From Molanna angustata (taxonomy: Eukaryota > Arthropoda > Insecta > Trichoptera > Molannidae): 64,000 bases of DNA. This document shows, in pieces, positions 43,313 to 55,710 of the stretch. The stretch spans positions 16,232,341-16,296,340 of the forward strand of contig OY754981.1 in NCBI GenBank assembly GCA_963576475.1, given 5' to 3'. A model generated the notes under the pieces. It worked only from the letters and a program-made list of their open reading frames with translations, was not told the origin of the DNA and did not search any database. Numbering within the stretch: the stretch's first letter is position 1; each line of letters starts with the position of its first letter. The position numbers and the translations under genes were made by a program.

Positions 43313-44535
43313 ACTTTTGATCCGCTCAATTTACAAAGCCCAAAATTTCAGAATATATAAACAGTTATAGGCCTACAAAACTTTTATACTCAGAATTTTG
43401 AATTTTTGTTTCAGTGAGGGGTTATCAACTTTTGAATTTTTAATTTATTTTTCCATATATCTCAGAAACCATAAAAGCTAAAACGCTGAAAATTGGTATA
43501 AGCATATAAAAATACAAAATCTCAAATAAGATTATTCAAAAAAATTCCAGGGTTTCTAAAACATTTTTTATTAAGAAAAATATTTTTTGTATGATAAATT
43601 TATGAGTTAAACTGCTTATATTTTAATTTTTTTTTTAAATATCGAAAAAAGCCGAAACACCCCAACTAGATAATTTGATTTTCTATAAAAAATATTAACA
43701 TGGTATTAGCACATCTCAAACTTTTTTTAACAATTTTTATAAAAATGGAATGTAGTGACGACATTGCTTCATACAATTTGTAGGGCAGTCGCCTATACAC
43801 AATATGTAAGAAGACTTAATAGTTTGATAGGTACTTAATCTCCAAACATACATACAGAACCATCATGCTGTTTTCATATTCCGGGTAGGAAAAGAGGACT
43901 GACCTCCATACTGTCCTATATTGACATACATCCCAACATGTGTTAAAATTTTCAATAATTTGGATTTATGGGTTTATAGTTTGATTTTTATTCTTCAACT
44001 ATACATACTATCGCTATCGACAGTTGGATCTCATGTGTTACATGCAACTAGTTATAAAAATTGTTAGAAAAAAATTGAGATGTGCTAATACAAGGTCAAT
44101 ATTTTTTATATAAAATTAAATTATCTAGTTGGGGTGTTTCGGCTTTTTTCGATATTTAAAAAAAAATGGAAATATAGGCAGTAAAACTCCATCATGAACC
44201 ATCATGCTGTTTTCATATTCCGGGTAGGAAAAGAGGACTGACCTCCATACTGTCCTATCTTGACATACATACCAACATATGTTAAAATTTTCAATAATTT
44301 GGATTTATGGGTTTATAGTTTGATTCTTATTCTTCAACTAAACATAATATCGCTATCGACAGTTGAATCTCATGTGTTACATGCAACTTGTTAAGCCAAG
44401 ATGCGTGTACGAAGGAAAATTTTGTATGGTGTAGTGGACTTTTTGCATGCTAATAACACCAACTAGAGGCCTCGCAGCATATATGTTCCCGTACATGGAT
44501 TTACTCAGAATTCGGAGTAGAACATTTTATGTGAG

Positions 44536-44652
<117 letters not shown>

Positions 44653-46130
44653 CTTATAACTTTTGATCCGCTCAATTTACAGAGCCCAAATTTTTAGAAT
44701 ATATAAACAGTTATAGGCCTACAAAACTTTTATATTCAGAAGTGTGAATTTTTGTTTCAGTCAGGGGTTATCAACTTTTGAAATTTTGGTTTATTTTTCC
44801 ATATATCTCAGAAACCATAAAAGCTAGAACGCTGAAATTTGGTATAAACATAGATAGACAAATACAAAATCTCAAATTAGTTTTTTAAAAAAAATCCAGG
44901 GTTTCTCAAACATTTTTTATTAATAAAAATATTTTTTTTTATTATAAATTTATGAGTTTAACTGCCTATATTTCCAATTTTTTTAAAAATATCAAAAAAA
45001 GCCGAAACACCCCAACTAGACAATTTAATTTTATATAAAAAACATTAATATTGTATTAGCATATCTCAAATTTTTTTTAATATTTTTTATAAAAATTGAA
45101 TTTAGTGACGACATTGCTTCATACAATTTGTATGGCAATCGCCTACACACAATATCTAAGAAGACTTAATTGTTTGATACTAATCTCCAAACATACATAC
45201 ATACCATCATTCTGTTTTCATATTCTGGATAGGATCAAAGGACTGACCTCCATACTATCCTATCTTGACATACATACATATGTAGGTACATGTGTTGTAT
45301 AGAAAATCAAATATCTTAAAATATTAAATAATTTGTATTTATGGGATTATAGTTTGGTACTTATTCTTCAACTATACATACTATCGCTATCGACAGTTGG
45401 ATCTCATGTGTTACATGCAACTAGTTATAAAAATTGTTAGAGAAAAATTGAGATTTGCTAATAAAATATTAATAATTTTTATAGAAAATTAAATTATCTA
45501 GTTGGGGTGTTTCGGCTTTTTTCGAAATTTTTAAAACATTTGGAAATATAGGCAGTTAAACTCATAAATTTATCATAATTTTTTTTTTTAATAAAAAATG
45601 TTTGAGAAACCCTGGAATTTTTTAGAAAAAAATAAATTTGAGATTTTGGATTTGTCTATGTTTATACTAATTTTCAGCGTTCTAGATTTTATGGTTTCTG
45701 AGATATATGGAAAAATTAACCAAAATTACAAAAGTTGATAACCCCTGACTGAAACAAAAATTCACAATTCTGAGTATAAAAGTTTTGTAAGCCTATAACT
45801 GTTTATATATTCTGAAATTTTGGGCTCTGTAAATTGAGCGGATCAAAAGTTATAAGGGGGGGACAGACAGACACAGACACAGACACACACACACAAAACT
45901 CACATAAAATGTTCTACTCCGAATTCTGAGTAAATCCATGTATGTGAACATATATGCTGCGAGGCCTCTAGTTGGTGTTATTAGCATGCAAAAAGTCCAC
46001 TACACCATACAAAATTTTCCTTCGTACACGCATCTTGGCTTAATAATGTCGATTCATTAAGAGAATTGAATTCTCATGAACGAATCGACAGTTGGATCAC
46101 CATATACTTGTGCTTTGCTAGAATAGAACT

Positions 46131-47485
46131 AAGGGCTTAACAACAGAAATCAAACAACGGGCCACTAAGTATTCCGTTCTATATGGTGTAATTTAAGATT
46201 TTAATAAACAAATATTCGTTGTTCCGCAATGCGAATTGCGATATTGTAATATTATCAAATTAATGTAATATTTTTAACAAAATGAAACAAATAACTTATA
46301 GTCTTGTCGTTTTGCCAAATAAATAATAACACAAATAAAAAACACACACAATGTTTGATTAGTATGCAAGAATAGCGTTCGTGGGTGAAAGTTGTAGTTT
46401 TTCTAGTTTTTATATCATCTCATTTTAAATTCAATTATATGTGACGGCAAATGTTAATTAATTATATTAGGTGGCCTTTAAAAGAGGCATACATAATTAA
46501 TATGTATTGAGAATCATTCGAACACGCAATGTAAAAACTAATAAGTATTCTTGAACTTAAGTCACGAACCTAATATCTATTGAGAAGTGGCCGACCAAAA
46601 GGATACCAAAGTTGTGCTAAAAAATATTTACCGGAAGAATTAATAAGTGTTGAGAATGGCGTATTTGTTCGGATATTTTTTAAGAAATTGTTGTTTTAAA
46701 CTGTATTGCGATTTAAATGATATTCTATAAATCACGTTTAACGCAGGAGTAAATCGGCAATGACGCAGTGATATGAGACATGGAATACCCAATATCTTTA
46801 TTTTTGTATAACTTAATTATAATTTCTTATTTTGTTATGTTATTTTTTTATATTTTTAATTTAAATTCTAATTGACTCTAATGTATTCACTATGTTTTAG
46901 CTACTTTTTTCATATTACCCATGGTGTTCGATGGGGGAAATATTATGGCAAATACTTTGTAAACATAAATCAATGCCATGATATTATAATTTAAAAATTG
47001 ATGTTTGTTTCTATAAAATAAATAATAATTATAAATAACCTGGGAAATATTATTTATAAAACTTCAAGAAACTACGTAACGTATAAATTTTCTAAAACGT
47101 ATGATTTTTCCACTCCAAAAGACTTTATTTTTTACGCCATTATACATCCTTATTACACATATCCCCACATTGTCTTACACATGCAAACACACCCTCACCC
47201 TCATAAATACACTTGTTTTTTGGTCCACTTGTTTAGTTATTAGTATTGTTCTTTTTATATATATAATTTAATACTCTGTATACTATTGAAAATTAATGTA
47301 GCAAAAATGTATTTCATAATGATTGTTAGTATTACCTCAGAACAGGCTTCGCCTAGTGAGGTAATAAATTCCGTTATAATATTTATATTTTAGCTATATT
47401 GAATTTATTGTACATATATATGTAGGTAGGTACTCTATTATGGAAAAAATAAACAAAAAAATAAAATGTATAGCGTAAGTCGACC
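46131..47485 (-). other. Intronic AT-rich DNA, no gene seen
   Basis: No coding-like frame. Confidence 0.45.
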
Positions 47486-47690
47486 TTTCGTGGTTCAGTC
47501 GGTTAGATATCTGACTGCCGAACAAAATGTTCCGGGTTCGATTCCCGGTGGAGACAATGTTTTTAATTGTGTTTTAAGTCGGTAGACAATAAATATCATA
47601 AGTTTCCTAACGGCTTATTATTGTGTGCATGTTAAATAAAATTTGACATAATACCTGTTAATTGCCCGAAAAGCAATACTAGAATATATC
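47486..47690 (+). mobile_element. tRNA-derived SINE, family B (plus copy)
   Basis: Head with perfect pol III boxes: A box TGGTTCAGTCG (in TCGTGGTTCAGTCGGTTAG) and B box GGGTTCGATTCCCGG. Then TGGAGACA, TTTAATTGTGTTTTAAGTCGG, and the 3' part GTGCATGTTAAATAAAATTTG. It is the cleanest head of family B. Confidence 0.8.
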
Positions 47691-48187
47691 TTTGATCTTT
47701 TTTTATTTATAAAGTTTATTAACAACAAACTTGGTGAACTTTCACTATGACATAGATTTAAAACACTTATATAACCACTAGTATTTTTGTATAAACATTG
47801 ACCGGTATCGATCTGTCGAAGAACATCGTCAGGATGCGAGAAAATGAAGTTCAACAGAGTTCATTATAAGTATATTTTTTTGTTCATAAAAAAATACCGA
47901 GTTTAAATTAAAAAATAATTCAATGTTACTTAGTAACGCAGAAGATAATATTTGAAATAAAAAAAAATATTTTAGGAAATCCACTGGTCAGGGTGCACAC
48001 TTAAAAAATTATAATTATTTAGGTATACTTCTGTGCGTACACTATTCTGTGCATACGAGCTAGTTTCGATTAAGCAATCATATGTAATAATAAATTTGTA
48101 GACTTAACAATTTTTATTCTTGACGTCCTGCTCCCACTTAGATTTGCGAAATGTGTTCAAAGATCACATTGCCATCTCTTTCTTATA

Positions 48188-48365
48188 ATTCATCCTTCGT
48201 GGCCCAGTTGGTTAAGTATCTTGACTCCTGAGTCAAAGATCCCGGATAAGTTTCCAATTTCAAACTGTGTTTTCAGTCTGCATCTGGGAGACCGTAAAAA
48301 TTATAAATTGATATTAATTTGACATAGTACCTGTTCGTTGCTTGAGAAGCAATTATAAATATGAA
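48188..48365 (+). mobile_element. tRNA-derived SINE, family B (plus copy)
   Basis: TTCGTGGCCCAGTTGGTTAAG (A box) .. GACTCCTGAGTCAAAGATCCC .. AACTGTGTTTTCAGTCTGC .. TTTGACATAGTACCTG; the B box is degenerate. Confidence 0.6.
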
Positions 48366-49279
48366 TTGAGAAAATATGAAATATTGTTTGAATCCGTGAA
48401 GCACTGTTTCAAAAAGATCCATTCATCATTTGTGATTTGGCAACGATATTTTACAGTCAAGTTGCTTGACCTTTTAAAGTCTACCTTTGTAACAAAGATA
48501 ATATCGTTTTAATCGGATATACTCTATATACCTAATTATACCTTAATTTAACATCTCTGATTAATATTGACAAAAGATAGATTATTTAACAAAGGTAGGT
48601 CTTTGTTATTCAATTGGTAAAGGCCAAGAACCTTTATAACAAGGAAATTTAATACGGAATTTCAACTCTGCCTCATATAAGCCAAATAGTGTAAATTCGA
48701 AATCAAGGATTTTGGAGAATATATCATTATCAAAATTTGAAACTTAGCTTATTTATAGAGAAAGGTGCGTTAGATTTTCCACAAACTTACAGTACATGTG
48801 AAACTATAATAGACTGTGTTTTATGTGTTAGTGTCTGTCGGTTATATTTAGTGTACATAATATACATTGTGTATTTATTAGTACGAACGCTAGTTGACTA
48901 GAGCTTGGAAAACGCACTTGTCATTTTACCATTGTCGGATGAGCTGTCAAATTTGACATTAATCGCGATAATTTAAACATGAAAAATAATAAACAGTGTT
49001 CGAAATCATAAAAGTAGATAAAATATGTTTACATTTATAATTTATTTGAAAAATGTGATCAAATGGTTTGACAAATGCGAATACTATCTTACCAATAAAA
49101 TACAATATCTATAGTTCTCACTAAACATCTTGAAAAATCACGTGGGTTCGCAGGGGACAAATTTGGGCATTTCGCATGCCTGGTTTGATAACGTGTGTAC
49201 GCAAAACCGTTCCCTTCCACGTCGATAAATTTCTAGATGTTTGGCGATAACTATAGTTCATTGTGTATGTAGTACTTAC
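48366..49279. other. Intronic DNA with one degenerate SINE-like patch
   Basis: 48600-48700 has a weak TATTCAATTGGTAAAGG head like family B; otherwise nothing. Confidence 0.35.
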
Positions 49280-49372
49280 GGCAATATTGGATTTTATCAT
49301 GTGAAGGAAGAAGTATCCTGGATCATGTTTCGGCGCATCAGGATCAATACAAAGTACAGTATAAAATTTATC
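49280..49372 (-). CDS. Secreted PEBP-family protein, exon 2
   Basis: 93 bp exon between TTGATTTCAG and GTAAGT on the minus strand, phase 0 at both ends. It encodes 31 residues, DKFYTVLCIDPDAPKHDPGY then FFLHMIKSNIA. D-P-D-A-P is the first PEBP signature and, with the following His in L-H-x-I-x-x-N-I, forms the anion/phospholipid head-group pocket. The classic W in the R-E-W-x-H-W loop is missing; the loop after DPDAP is shortened (KHDPGYFFLH). Joins to exon 1 (..FKEADK) and exon 3 (GSDLTK..) without a frame problem. No other minus-strand frame in this intron competes with it. Confidence 0.93.
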
Positions 49373-50285
49373 CTGAAATCAACATAGTCATAATTAGTCA
49401 AAAGAACACTTATGTTTCAATGAGTTATTTAAATTATCTATTGAGGGGGCATATAAATCTAAACGCCCCACTTTAAAATCTAATTTTTCAAATATGTTGA
49501 ACAATGTGTTTCTAAAAAAAACATATCTATATATTTTCAACATTTCTCTAGTGAATATTTGTCACAAAATTTTAAAATATAGCATAAATCCCCATAAAAA
49601 AACAATAGATCCTTTTTTAAAGCATTTTTTTAAATTACTGTATAACTATATTACGTCGTAGAGAAATACATCTTTTATGTGCTTAACGAGTCTATAAAAT
49701 CAAAGTGAATGACCAGATTTATTCTTGAAACACAAAAAATCTTCAAATTTGGGGTTTCCGATAATTTCAATTACGTATAAACCCTTTTTAACGCACGCGA
49801 TATTTAACCTTACTAACACGGAACTTCTTAGTTCATTAGGCGATTTCAACATAGCATGTTTTCAGTTACTAGATTTAACGTTAGGTATATGCCCTCTTAA
49901 ACTAAGCTTTTTTTTCACAAATATCTAAAAGATAAGTTTGGTAGTGTTATCGAAGTAATAATTCTTATAATAACTTCTACAGATCGTTGTGTGAGATACT
50001 ATAATTGCTTCAATAAATATAGAAGTTATTTGGAATTAACTGGTAATGTACGATGCTTAGATACATGTAGAATAAGAAATAATTTGTATGGCGTCCGCAT
50101 AGGTTTTAGGGTCAATTAGTTCTATATGGTAGGTATGTATAAAGACGGCTCTCTATACTAGGGTGATGTGTAAAAATAATATTTCGTAGGAACACAGCAT
50201 TTTCATGCCAATACTTTTAATGTGATATGTACACGTCATCATTTCATGGTAGAAATTAATATTGATGAAAATTTTATTTTATTAG

Positions 50286-50545
50286 ATAATATAATAATTC
50301 ACTTCCATCCTAGGGAAGGAAGAGTCGATTTTTTTATGAACACTTCCTTGCACCCTGCGTAAGTGGCGAGTTTATAGCCGTATGGCAATTTTTCTAACTA
50401 ACCAGTGTTTCCAGCCCAGAGAAGCGAGAACCGCGTGAGAAATGAATTAAAATAAATTTCTCTTCTGCTGGGGATCGAACCTAGGACACCCGCACATAAA
50501 CCAAACGGCTTACCAACTGTGCCTCAGCGGTCGACTTGCATATCG
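50286..50545 (-). mobile_element. tRNA-derived SINE, family C (minus copy)
   Basis: The minus strand reads GTCGACCGCTGAGGCACAGTT (A box TGAGGCACAGT-like) .. GGTTCGATCCCCAGC (B box) AGAAGAGAAATTTATTTTAAT .. CCAGTGTTTCCAGCCCAG in complement .. GTGCAAGGAAGTGTTCAT. Matches the plus copy at 51546-51773. Confidence 0.7.
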
Positions 50546-50726
50546 GTTGAAACAATGTGTTACACATTATCATTTCATGGTAGAAATATCGAAGAAAATT
50601 TTATTCAGAGTATTATTGACCGTCCTCGGTAAGAATGAGTCGAATGTTATAAAACCGGAAGAATAAAAAAACTCATCCGTGGTTTAAAGAAGTAAAAAAT
50701 AAGTTGCAATGTATACATTTTATTTT

Positions 50727-50960
50727 ATACATACATACATACAATCACGCCATGTCCCTTACGGGGTATACAAAGGAAGCTGGCTTCCTTTACATCCATG
50801 CATCATCTCATACATGCTCGTAGATTTTTCAAGCTTCTTATATTTTATTCTTTCAAAATATCATTCCCATGGTCATGCCATCCCTTTCTGGGGCGGCCTC
50901 TGCTATTCACTTCATCTCTTACACCCAAGTATATTTTTTGGGTCAGTCGTTCATCATTTT
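50727..50960 (-). pseudogene. LINE 3' end with (CATA)n, minus strand
   Basis: The minus strand codes in pieces for ..LTQKIYLGVRDEVN, SRGRPRKGWHDHGN and then the 3' block ending AGGGACATGGCGTGATTG plus TATG repeats. It is a truncated copy of the element at 54750-55204 (there CKGRPRKSWHDHINEILKEG). Confidence 0.65.
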
Positions 50961-51024
50961 ATTTTATATTCATTAAAATAAATTGATATAAATTTAAAAG
51001 TTTGGTAAGGTTTGGTAAGTAGTA

Positions 51025-51285
51025 ATAAGTATTCATTCATACCATAACGGCATCATTTACCACAGTATGAGGTTACCAGCGACATGTGTGCGAGTGTACC
51101 TTATAAAATGAAGCACGACCGATGAGTGTGTGCCCACACACCAGTCTCGCCTCATCTCAAAGGCAATATTCAGAATGGGTGGTGAACCTCATTTTTGAAC
51201 TATGTGAGATATTATTTTGTATTTTGTATTTTCGATTACCCGGCTCTTACAGGACGCCGGAAAATGATGATGAATAAATTGGAAA
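51025..51285 (-). repeat. Dispersed (GAAT)n-tailed repeat, minus copy
   Basis: Complement shows GGCGTCCTGTAAGAGCCGGGT, AATCGAAAATACAAAATAC, TTCACCACCCATTCTGAATA and GTTATGGTATGAATGAAT. Confidence 0.65.
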
Positions 51286-51397
51286 AACTATCCGTAGCCG
51301 GTGCCTCACTGTTTAAGCAATAAGAAGTATGTTATGGTAGGTACCTACCTATGTGTAAGAAATAACATGGTATAATTTATTAGATTTCACACTACAT

Positions 51398-51832
51398 ATA
51401 TCAAATATTAATTTGACATGCATCCAATAACAAGTTGCCACATTCTGGAAACTTACATATGATATCTATCGTCAAACAAACAATTAAAAACTGTGTCTCC
51501 ACCAGGAATCGAAAGCGAAACCTTTGGATCAGCAGTCAGATGCAGTCGACCGACGTGGCACAATTGGTCAGCCATTCGGTTTCTGTGCGGACGTCCTGGG
51601 TTCGATTCCCAGCAGAGGAGAAATTTATTTAAATAAATTACTCACGCAAATATTGCTTTTGCTATTGCTCTGGGCTGGAAACACTGGTTAATTGGAAGAA
51701 ATTGCCATACGGCTATAAACTCGACACTTGCGCAGGGTGCAAGGAAGTGTTCATTATTATTATTATTATACCTCACCAACTGAACCACAAAGACTATGTA
51801 GCTTCGTCCTTTTTTGGTTGGATTGAGTAAAT
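51398..51832 (-). repeat. Tandem duplication, unit 1 (SINE B split by SINE C)
   Basis: SINE B in minus orientation begins at 51398 (CAAATATTAATTTGACATGCA) and is broken at about 51545 within its tRNA head (..GGATCAGCAGTCAGATG). It resumes at 51773 as CCTCACCAACTGAACCACAA, followed by ATGTAGCTTCGTCCTTTTTT and GGTTGGATTGAGTA. The same SINE and flank are repeated in unit 2. Confidence 0.7.
51546..51773 (+). mobile_element. tRNA-derived SINE, family C (plus copy), nested
   Basis: Head GTCGACCGACGTGGCACAATT, A box GTGGCACAATTGG, B box GGGTTCGATTCCCAGC. The body has TTGCTCTGGGCTGGAAACACT and GCCATACGGCTATAAACTCG. It ends GTGCAAGGAAGTGTTCA plus (TTA)n. It sits inside SINE B unit 1. Confidence 0.8.
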
Positions 51833-52204
51833 GGATTGACATTCTGGAAACTTGCGATATTAATCGTCTTACAGATCCAGACTGAACATACAATTAAAAA
51901 AAGTGTCTCCACCGGGATGATCTGTACAAGAAGCCTACCATACTGACAGAAATAAGAATAAGAAGACTCAGATGGGCTGGACACGTCCAAAGAATGAGCG
52001 AGGAGGACGTCCCAGGACGAATCATGAATGGTGCACCGGGGGGACGAAGAAAAGTTGGAAGGCCGAAGCTTCGATGGCTGGACGGAGTGGTGAAGGAAGC
52101 GAACAGCATCGGCGTCCATAACTGGCGTAATGGGTCGCAGGATCGACAGTCATGGAGGCGTGCTCTGCAGGAGGCTAAGACCCGACCTGGGTTATGGAGC
52201 CACA

Positions 52205-52235
<31 letters not shown>

Positions 52236-52375
52236 TCACCACCGGGTATCGAACACGGAACGTTTGGATCAGCAGTCAAATACCTCACCAACTGAGCCTC
52301 AAAGGCCAACGTATTTTAATATAAGTTAGTAATAATATGTAGCTTCGTCCTTTTTTGGTTGGATTGAGTAGAAAT
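51833..52375 (-). repeat. Tandem duplication, unit 2 (SINE B split by LINE end)
   Basis: Begins with ATTGACATTCTGGAAACTTG, continues to GTGTCTCCACCGGG (51916) and is interrupted. It resumes at 52235 with GTCACCACCGGGTATCGAAC .. CCTCACCAACTGAGCCTCAA and the same flank ATGTAGCTTCGTCCTTTTTT (52337 on). Confidence 0.7.
51917..52234 (+). pseudogene. RTE-type LINE 3' end with (GATGAT)n tail, nested
   Basis: The open frame reads ILTEIRIRRLRWAGHVQRMS, EEDVPGRIMNGAPGGRRKVG, RPKLRWLDGVVKEA, NWRNGSQDRQSWRRALQEAK, TRPGLWSH and stop, then (GATGAT)n. These are the R-L-R-W-x-G-H-V-x-R-M and G-R-P-x-x-R-W motifs of the RTE-like C-terminus. Flanked by 12 bp target duplications GTC(T/A)CCACCGGG (51905-51916, 52235-52246) with one mismatch, showing insertion by target-primed reverse transcription into SINE B. 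The frame still being open suggests moderate youth. Confidence 0.85.
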
Positions 52376-52834
52376 AAAAATTAATGTTTCTAAATTGTTT
52401 TATAAAAAGCATGTCAAATAAACCTTAATATAAGAAAAATTATATTGAATATAGCATGGAAATATCGGGAAAACTTATGACGTAATTTTCGTCGGGTATC
52501 TCTTTATTAACCTTTTTATTATTAAAATAAATTTAATATAATGTGACCTTTGGGCTTCTTTGTAAAGGAAACATATAGGCGCAACTGAATAGGGATAGAT
52601 TAATAATGAATATTGCATCACAACCCTTATGAAAATTAAACGATACGACAACCCCTCAAAAATTTAACACAAACCTCATATTTTCCAAAATAAGAAGCAA
52701 ACAAAGAATTAATAGCCCCTGATTTAAAATTATCCCATCGTTTCTATGAAAATCGATTGAACAACAGTGTTTCTGATAAAAAAAAATGGGTTGTGGCCAA
52801 CGCTATGCTCTTCACTAACAAGTCATTCTATAAA
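52376..52834. other. Intronic AT-rich DNA, nothing recognised
   Basis: No gene or named repeat. Confidence 0.4.
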
Positions 52835-53345
52835 GCATTCAAATTTTGTATGGAAAATATTCAGCATTTTCATGAATTGAGTTTGTTTAATTATTTTTTA
52901 TTTAAATATTTTATTATGAAAACGTGATAACTCTTCAATGTTATTTTATAAGAGTGATGTGCCTTTTTATTAATTTGAAAATAAAATTTTTAAATTTTAT
53001 GTTTTCTGAGCTTGGGGTCAGTTTGAAATATTTGACAGTTAAAAAAAATGAGAAGCACTACTCAGATATCCTTTGAATCTAATGAGGTCTAAGCGAGTAT
53101 TAGATATACATATTTACAAAATTTGAAAAGAATCGAATGAGTATTTTAGTCTATAATCAATAAAGTAAAATAAACACGCCGTACATAGCACACACACAGA
53201 TACATTGTGATGAAACTTTCAGAATACAATCTCAGCATGATACTAGTTGATAATCTGCAATAAAAAAATAGCCTTCAAAATTGCGAAATCATAATTCCCC
53301 ACTATATCCCCCTTGGGTGAGTAGGGAGTATAAACAGTCAGGGAA
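52835..53345 (+). repeat. Repeat family D, copy 1
   Basis: Shared ordered blocks with 56770-57245, 61690-62125 (+) and 59985-60240 (-): GTGATGTGCCTTTTTA, CTGAGCTTGGGGTCA, AGATATCC, TCTAAGCGAGTATTAGATATA, ACACAGATACATTGTGATGAAACTTTCA, AATACAATCTCAGCATGATAC, ATCTGCAATAAAAA, CCCACTATATCCCCC. Confidence 0.75.
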
Positions 53346-53599
53346 TCGATTTTATGTCAGAGCAATACCGTAGTTAATTGAATTCCTAAGTATAATAATA
53401 AACAAAAAATATTTATATTTTAATACCTACTATCAGACAAACTGAATAACGTCGCATTTGTGAAAGCTAATTAGAAATCTCAAGGACACTAGTCATTAAA
53501 TTTAAATCGATTCATGATTAGTGATCAAGGTCGATGCATTTGAAAAAAATACAGGTATGTATGTGGAAAAAAATTTACCAATATTTACGATAAGAATAA

Positions 53600-53865
53600 G
53601 ACTGCACCGGCATAGAATAGTGCTGCCACTCGTTTCCATTGTTGTTTTCCAGTGTCCCGTATGAGGCGGGTAATTAAAAAATACAGCAGTCAAAATAACA
53701 CCTCACATAGTTCAACAATGAAGTTCACCACCTATTCTGAATGCTGTAGGTACCTTTTTACGATACTGGTTTATGGTGATAGACGTAATGCACAACCCAA
53801 ACACTTGCCGCTGTTTATCTCACACTGTGGGATATGTCGGGATAGTATGAATGAACGAATACGAC
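53600..53865 (+). repeat. Dispersed (GAAT)n-tailed repeat
   Basis: CATAGAATAGTGCTGCCACTC .. AGTGTCCCGTATGAGGCGGGT .. TTCACCACCTATTCTGAATGC .. GATATGTCGGGATAGTATGAATGAA. Confidence 0.65.
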
Positions 53866-54626
53866 TTATTTCCTAATTTTATTATATTTTATTTAAATAC
53901 GTACACAATGACTGGACAATTTAACCGGTGATACACGACATAAAAATATAGTCACGCTCAGCATCAATTAATATATGTTTATATTATTACCTTTTTATAG
54001 TTGATTTAGTAGCGTAAGAAAAAAACAAAGAATAATAAAAGAGTGTGCGTGTGTATGTATGTGTGAATATGTGTTTGTGTGTGAGGGTGAGGATGTGTGT
54101 AGTAAGTGTGTGAAATTTTTCGCGATACACCCAATTCATCAAGAATTTAAATTAATATCAATTTATTAAAAACATAATTAAATAAATTGCAATTTTAATT
54201 TTTACATGTATAAACCACAAATGAGTTACTTTATTCGATAGGTTTCATATTATTCGACGCATTCTTCCCTAGGACGTTTGACAATATACCCTTAATAAAA
54301 TAAAAATGTCAACAATACCACGAAATGTGCATCACATTAAAAAAATATAAGCATGAAAACGCTATGTACGTACAAAATATTTTTTTTTACACATCACCCT
54401 AGACTGATTTATCAAAAGTATGCATTTACGAAAAAAAAGGATATTTAGTAATTTTTCAGCGTTTTCCCATTATCACCTTCATCTTTAATAATCATTGGTG
54501 TGATCATTGTATCTATTTTAGTTGGTGTTTTATCATTCACTGTTGTATTGAAAAGAGTGCATTGTTTTACTGAAAATACAAAATAGTTGGAATATATTGC
54601 CTTTAAATTAAATACATATATCTGCG

Positions 54627-54745
54627 TCGATCTTCGTGGCTCAGTTGGTAATATATCTAACTCATAAACCAAATGTGCCGTTATCGATTCTCGATAGAGC
54701 CACAGTTTTTTATTAGTTGGCTGTATCTGTGAAACGATAAATATT
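54627..54745 (+). mobile_element. tRNA-derived SINE, family B (plus copy, decayed)
   Basis: GATCTTCGTGGCTCAGTTGG (A box) then a degenerate B box (TATCGATTCTCG) and TAGAGCCACAGTTTTTTATTA. Confidence 0.55.
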
Positions 54746-54749
54746 TATG

Positions 54750-55204
54750 GTCTTTTACATATATACCATCACGCCGTTTCCCTATTTGGGGTAGGCAGAG
54801 AGAACCGAACGCCAGACTCTTCTATCTTGACATACCTGTTTTGCCTTATTTACATTCATTCATCGCGTTATACATGCTCTCCTATTGTTCTGACTTCGTA
54901 TATTCCCCTCTTTCAAAATCTCATTTATATGATCATGCCAGCTCTTTCTAGGTCGACCCTTACATCTTATTCCACTCTTTTCAGCCTTGTATACTTTCTT
55001 TGTCAGTCGTTCATCGTTCATTCTCTCTACATGTCCGAACCATCGCAAAGCATTTATCTTCATTCTACTCAAAATATCCCTTTCAATCTTACATTCTCTT
55101 CTGATATCTTGATTCCTTATCCTATCATAAATTGTTTTACCACACATTCGTCTTAGGGACCTCATTTCTTTTGTGGTCTTTCTATGGTCTTTTGAATGTG
55201 ACAA
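54750..55204 (-). pseudogene. LINE C-terminal end and 3' tail, minus strand
   Basis: The frame 55204-54860 reads TKEMRSLRRMCGKTIYDRIR, NQDIRRECKI, MKINALRWFGHVERMNDERL, TKKVYKAEKSGIRCKGRPRK, SWHDHINEILKEG. It is the C-terminus of an RTE-like LINE with the R-R-M-C-G-x-T..D-R-I-R-N and L-R-W-F-G-H-V motifs. The 3' end is GGGAAACGGCGTGATGG with TATA/TG repeats. 5'-truncated. It shows which element the short CATCACGCC..GTAGGCAGAGAG fragments elsewhere belong to. Confidence 0.8.
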
Positions 55205-55455
55205 ATTGTTATTGGGTGTGTGTTAGTGTTAAAGATTAATATTTGATGTAGTACAAACTTGATCGATAATCAATAAATACAATTATAGTATAACACAGGG
55301 ACAATATTAATATTGGAGAGCAAATTTGCGTATTAAGGTAGGTAGGTAGGTACACACTTCACAAGAAAGAAATATTGATTCGTGTATATTATTAATTGTT
55401 GTAATTTTTATCGATTTGTGTCTTTTATTTCTAAGAAAGAAAAAAAACAACTTAC

Positions 55456-55710
55456 TTTGTCAGCTTCCTTAAAAGTTAAGTGCGGTTCTTTGGAAAACAC
55501 CTTCTTTGGCAAAAGAACGTCACAATTCGTTTCGTTCACAATAGTTCCACGTTCCGATTTGATTGTCAGTCCTTTCAGCACTGCACAACCTTCCAACAAC
55601 TCTTTTCCGTCCAGTTTCTTGCAGTTTTTTGCCTCTGCGAGTTCAAAATTGGACAACGTCAAAGCTGTGGCTAATAGCACCGTTAGATATGTTATCTTTC
55701 GCACTTCCAT
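55456..55710 (-). CDS. Secreted PEBP-family protein, exon 1 (start)
   Basis: 85 codons from ATG (55710) to a perfect GTAAGT donor (55455-55450), phase 0. Residues 1-27 are a signal peptide: a short basic start (MEVRK), a hydrophobic core ITYLTVLLATALTLSNF, and a small-residue cleavage region ELAEAK. The mature part begins NCKKLDGKELLEGCAVLKGL and continues to CDVLLPKKVFSKEPHLTFKE, which fits the first strands of PEBP before the DPDAP motif in exon 2. Complete product 196 residues, four exons, normal for the family. Relatives include secreted insect and nematode PEBPs (OV-16/antennal A5 type). The likely role is binding a phospholipid or small hydrophobic ligand outside the cell; the ligand is unknown. 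Confidence 0.92.

Larger units (their letters stand above)
49373..55455 (-). other. PEBP intron 1 (6083 bp)
   Basis: GTAAGT..TTTCAG. Holds SINE B and C copies, LINE ends, the tandem duplication at 51398-52375, repeat D and a (GAAT)n-family repeat. 49440-50285 and 53866-54610 contain nothing recognised except a shared inverted segment (CTAGGGTGATGTGTAAAAA at 50158 against the complement of 54390-54408). Confidence 0.8.

Noticed and set aside
47486..47560. tRNA gene
   Set aside because: Perfect pol III boxes but no cloverleaf; head of SINE family B.
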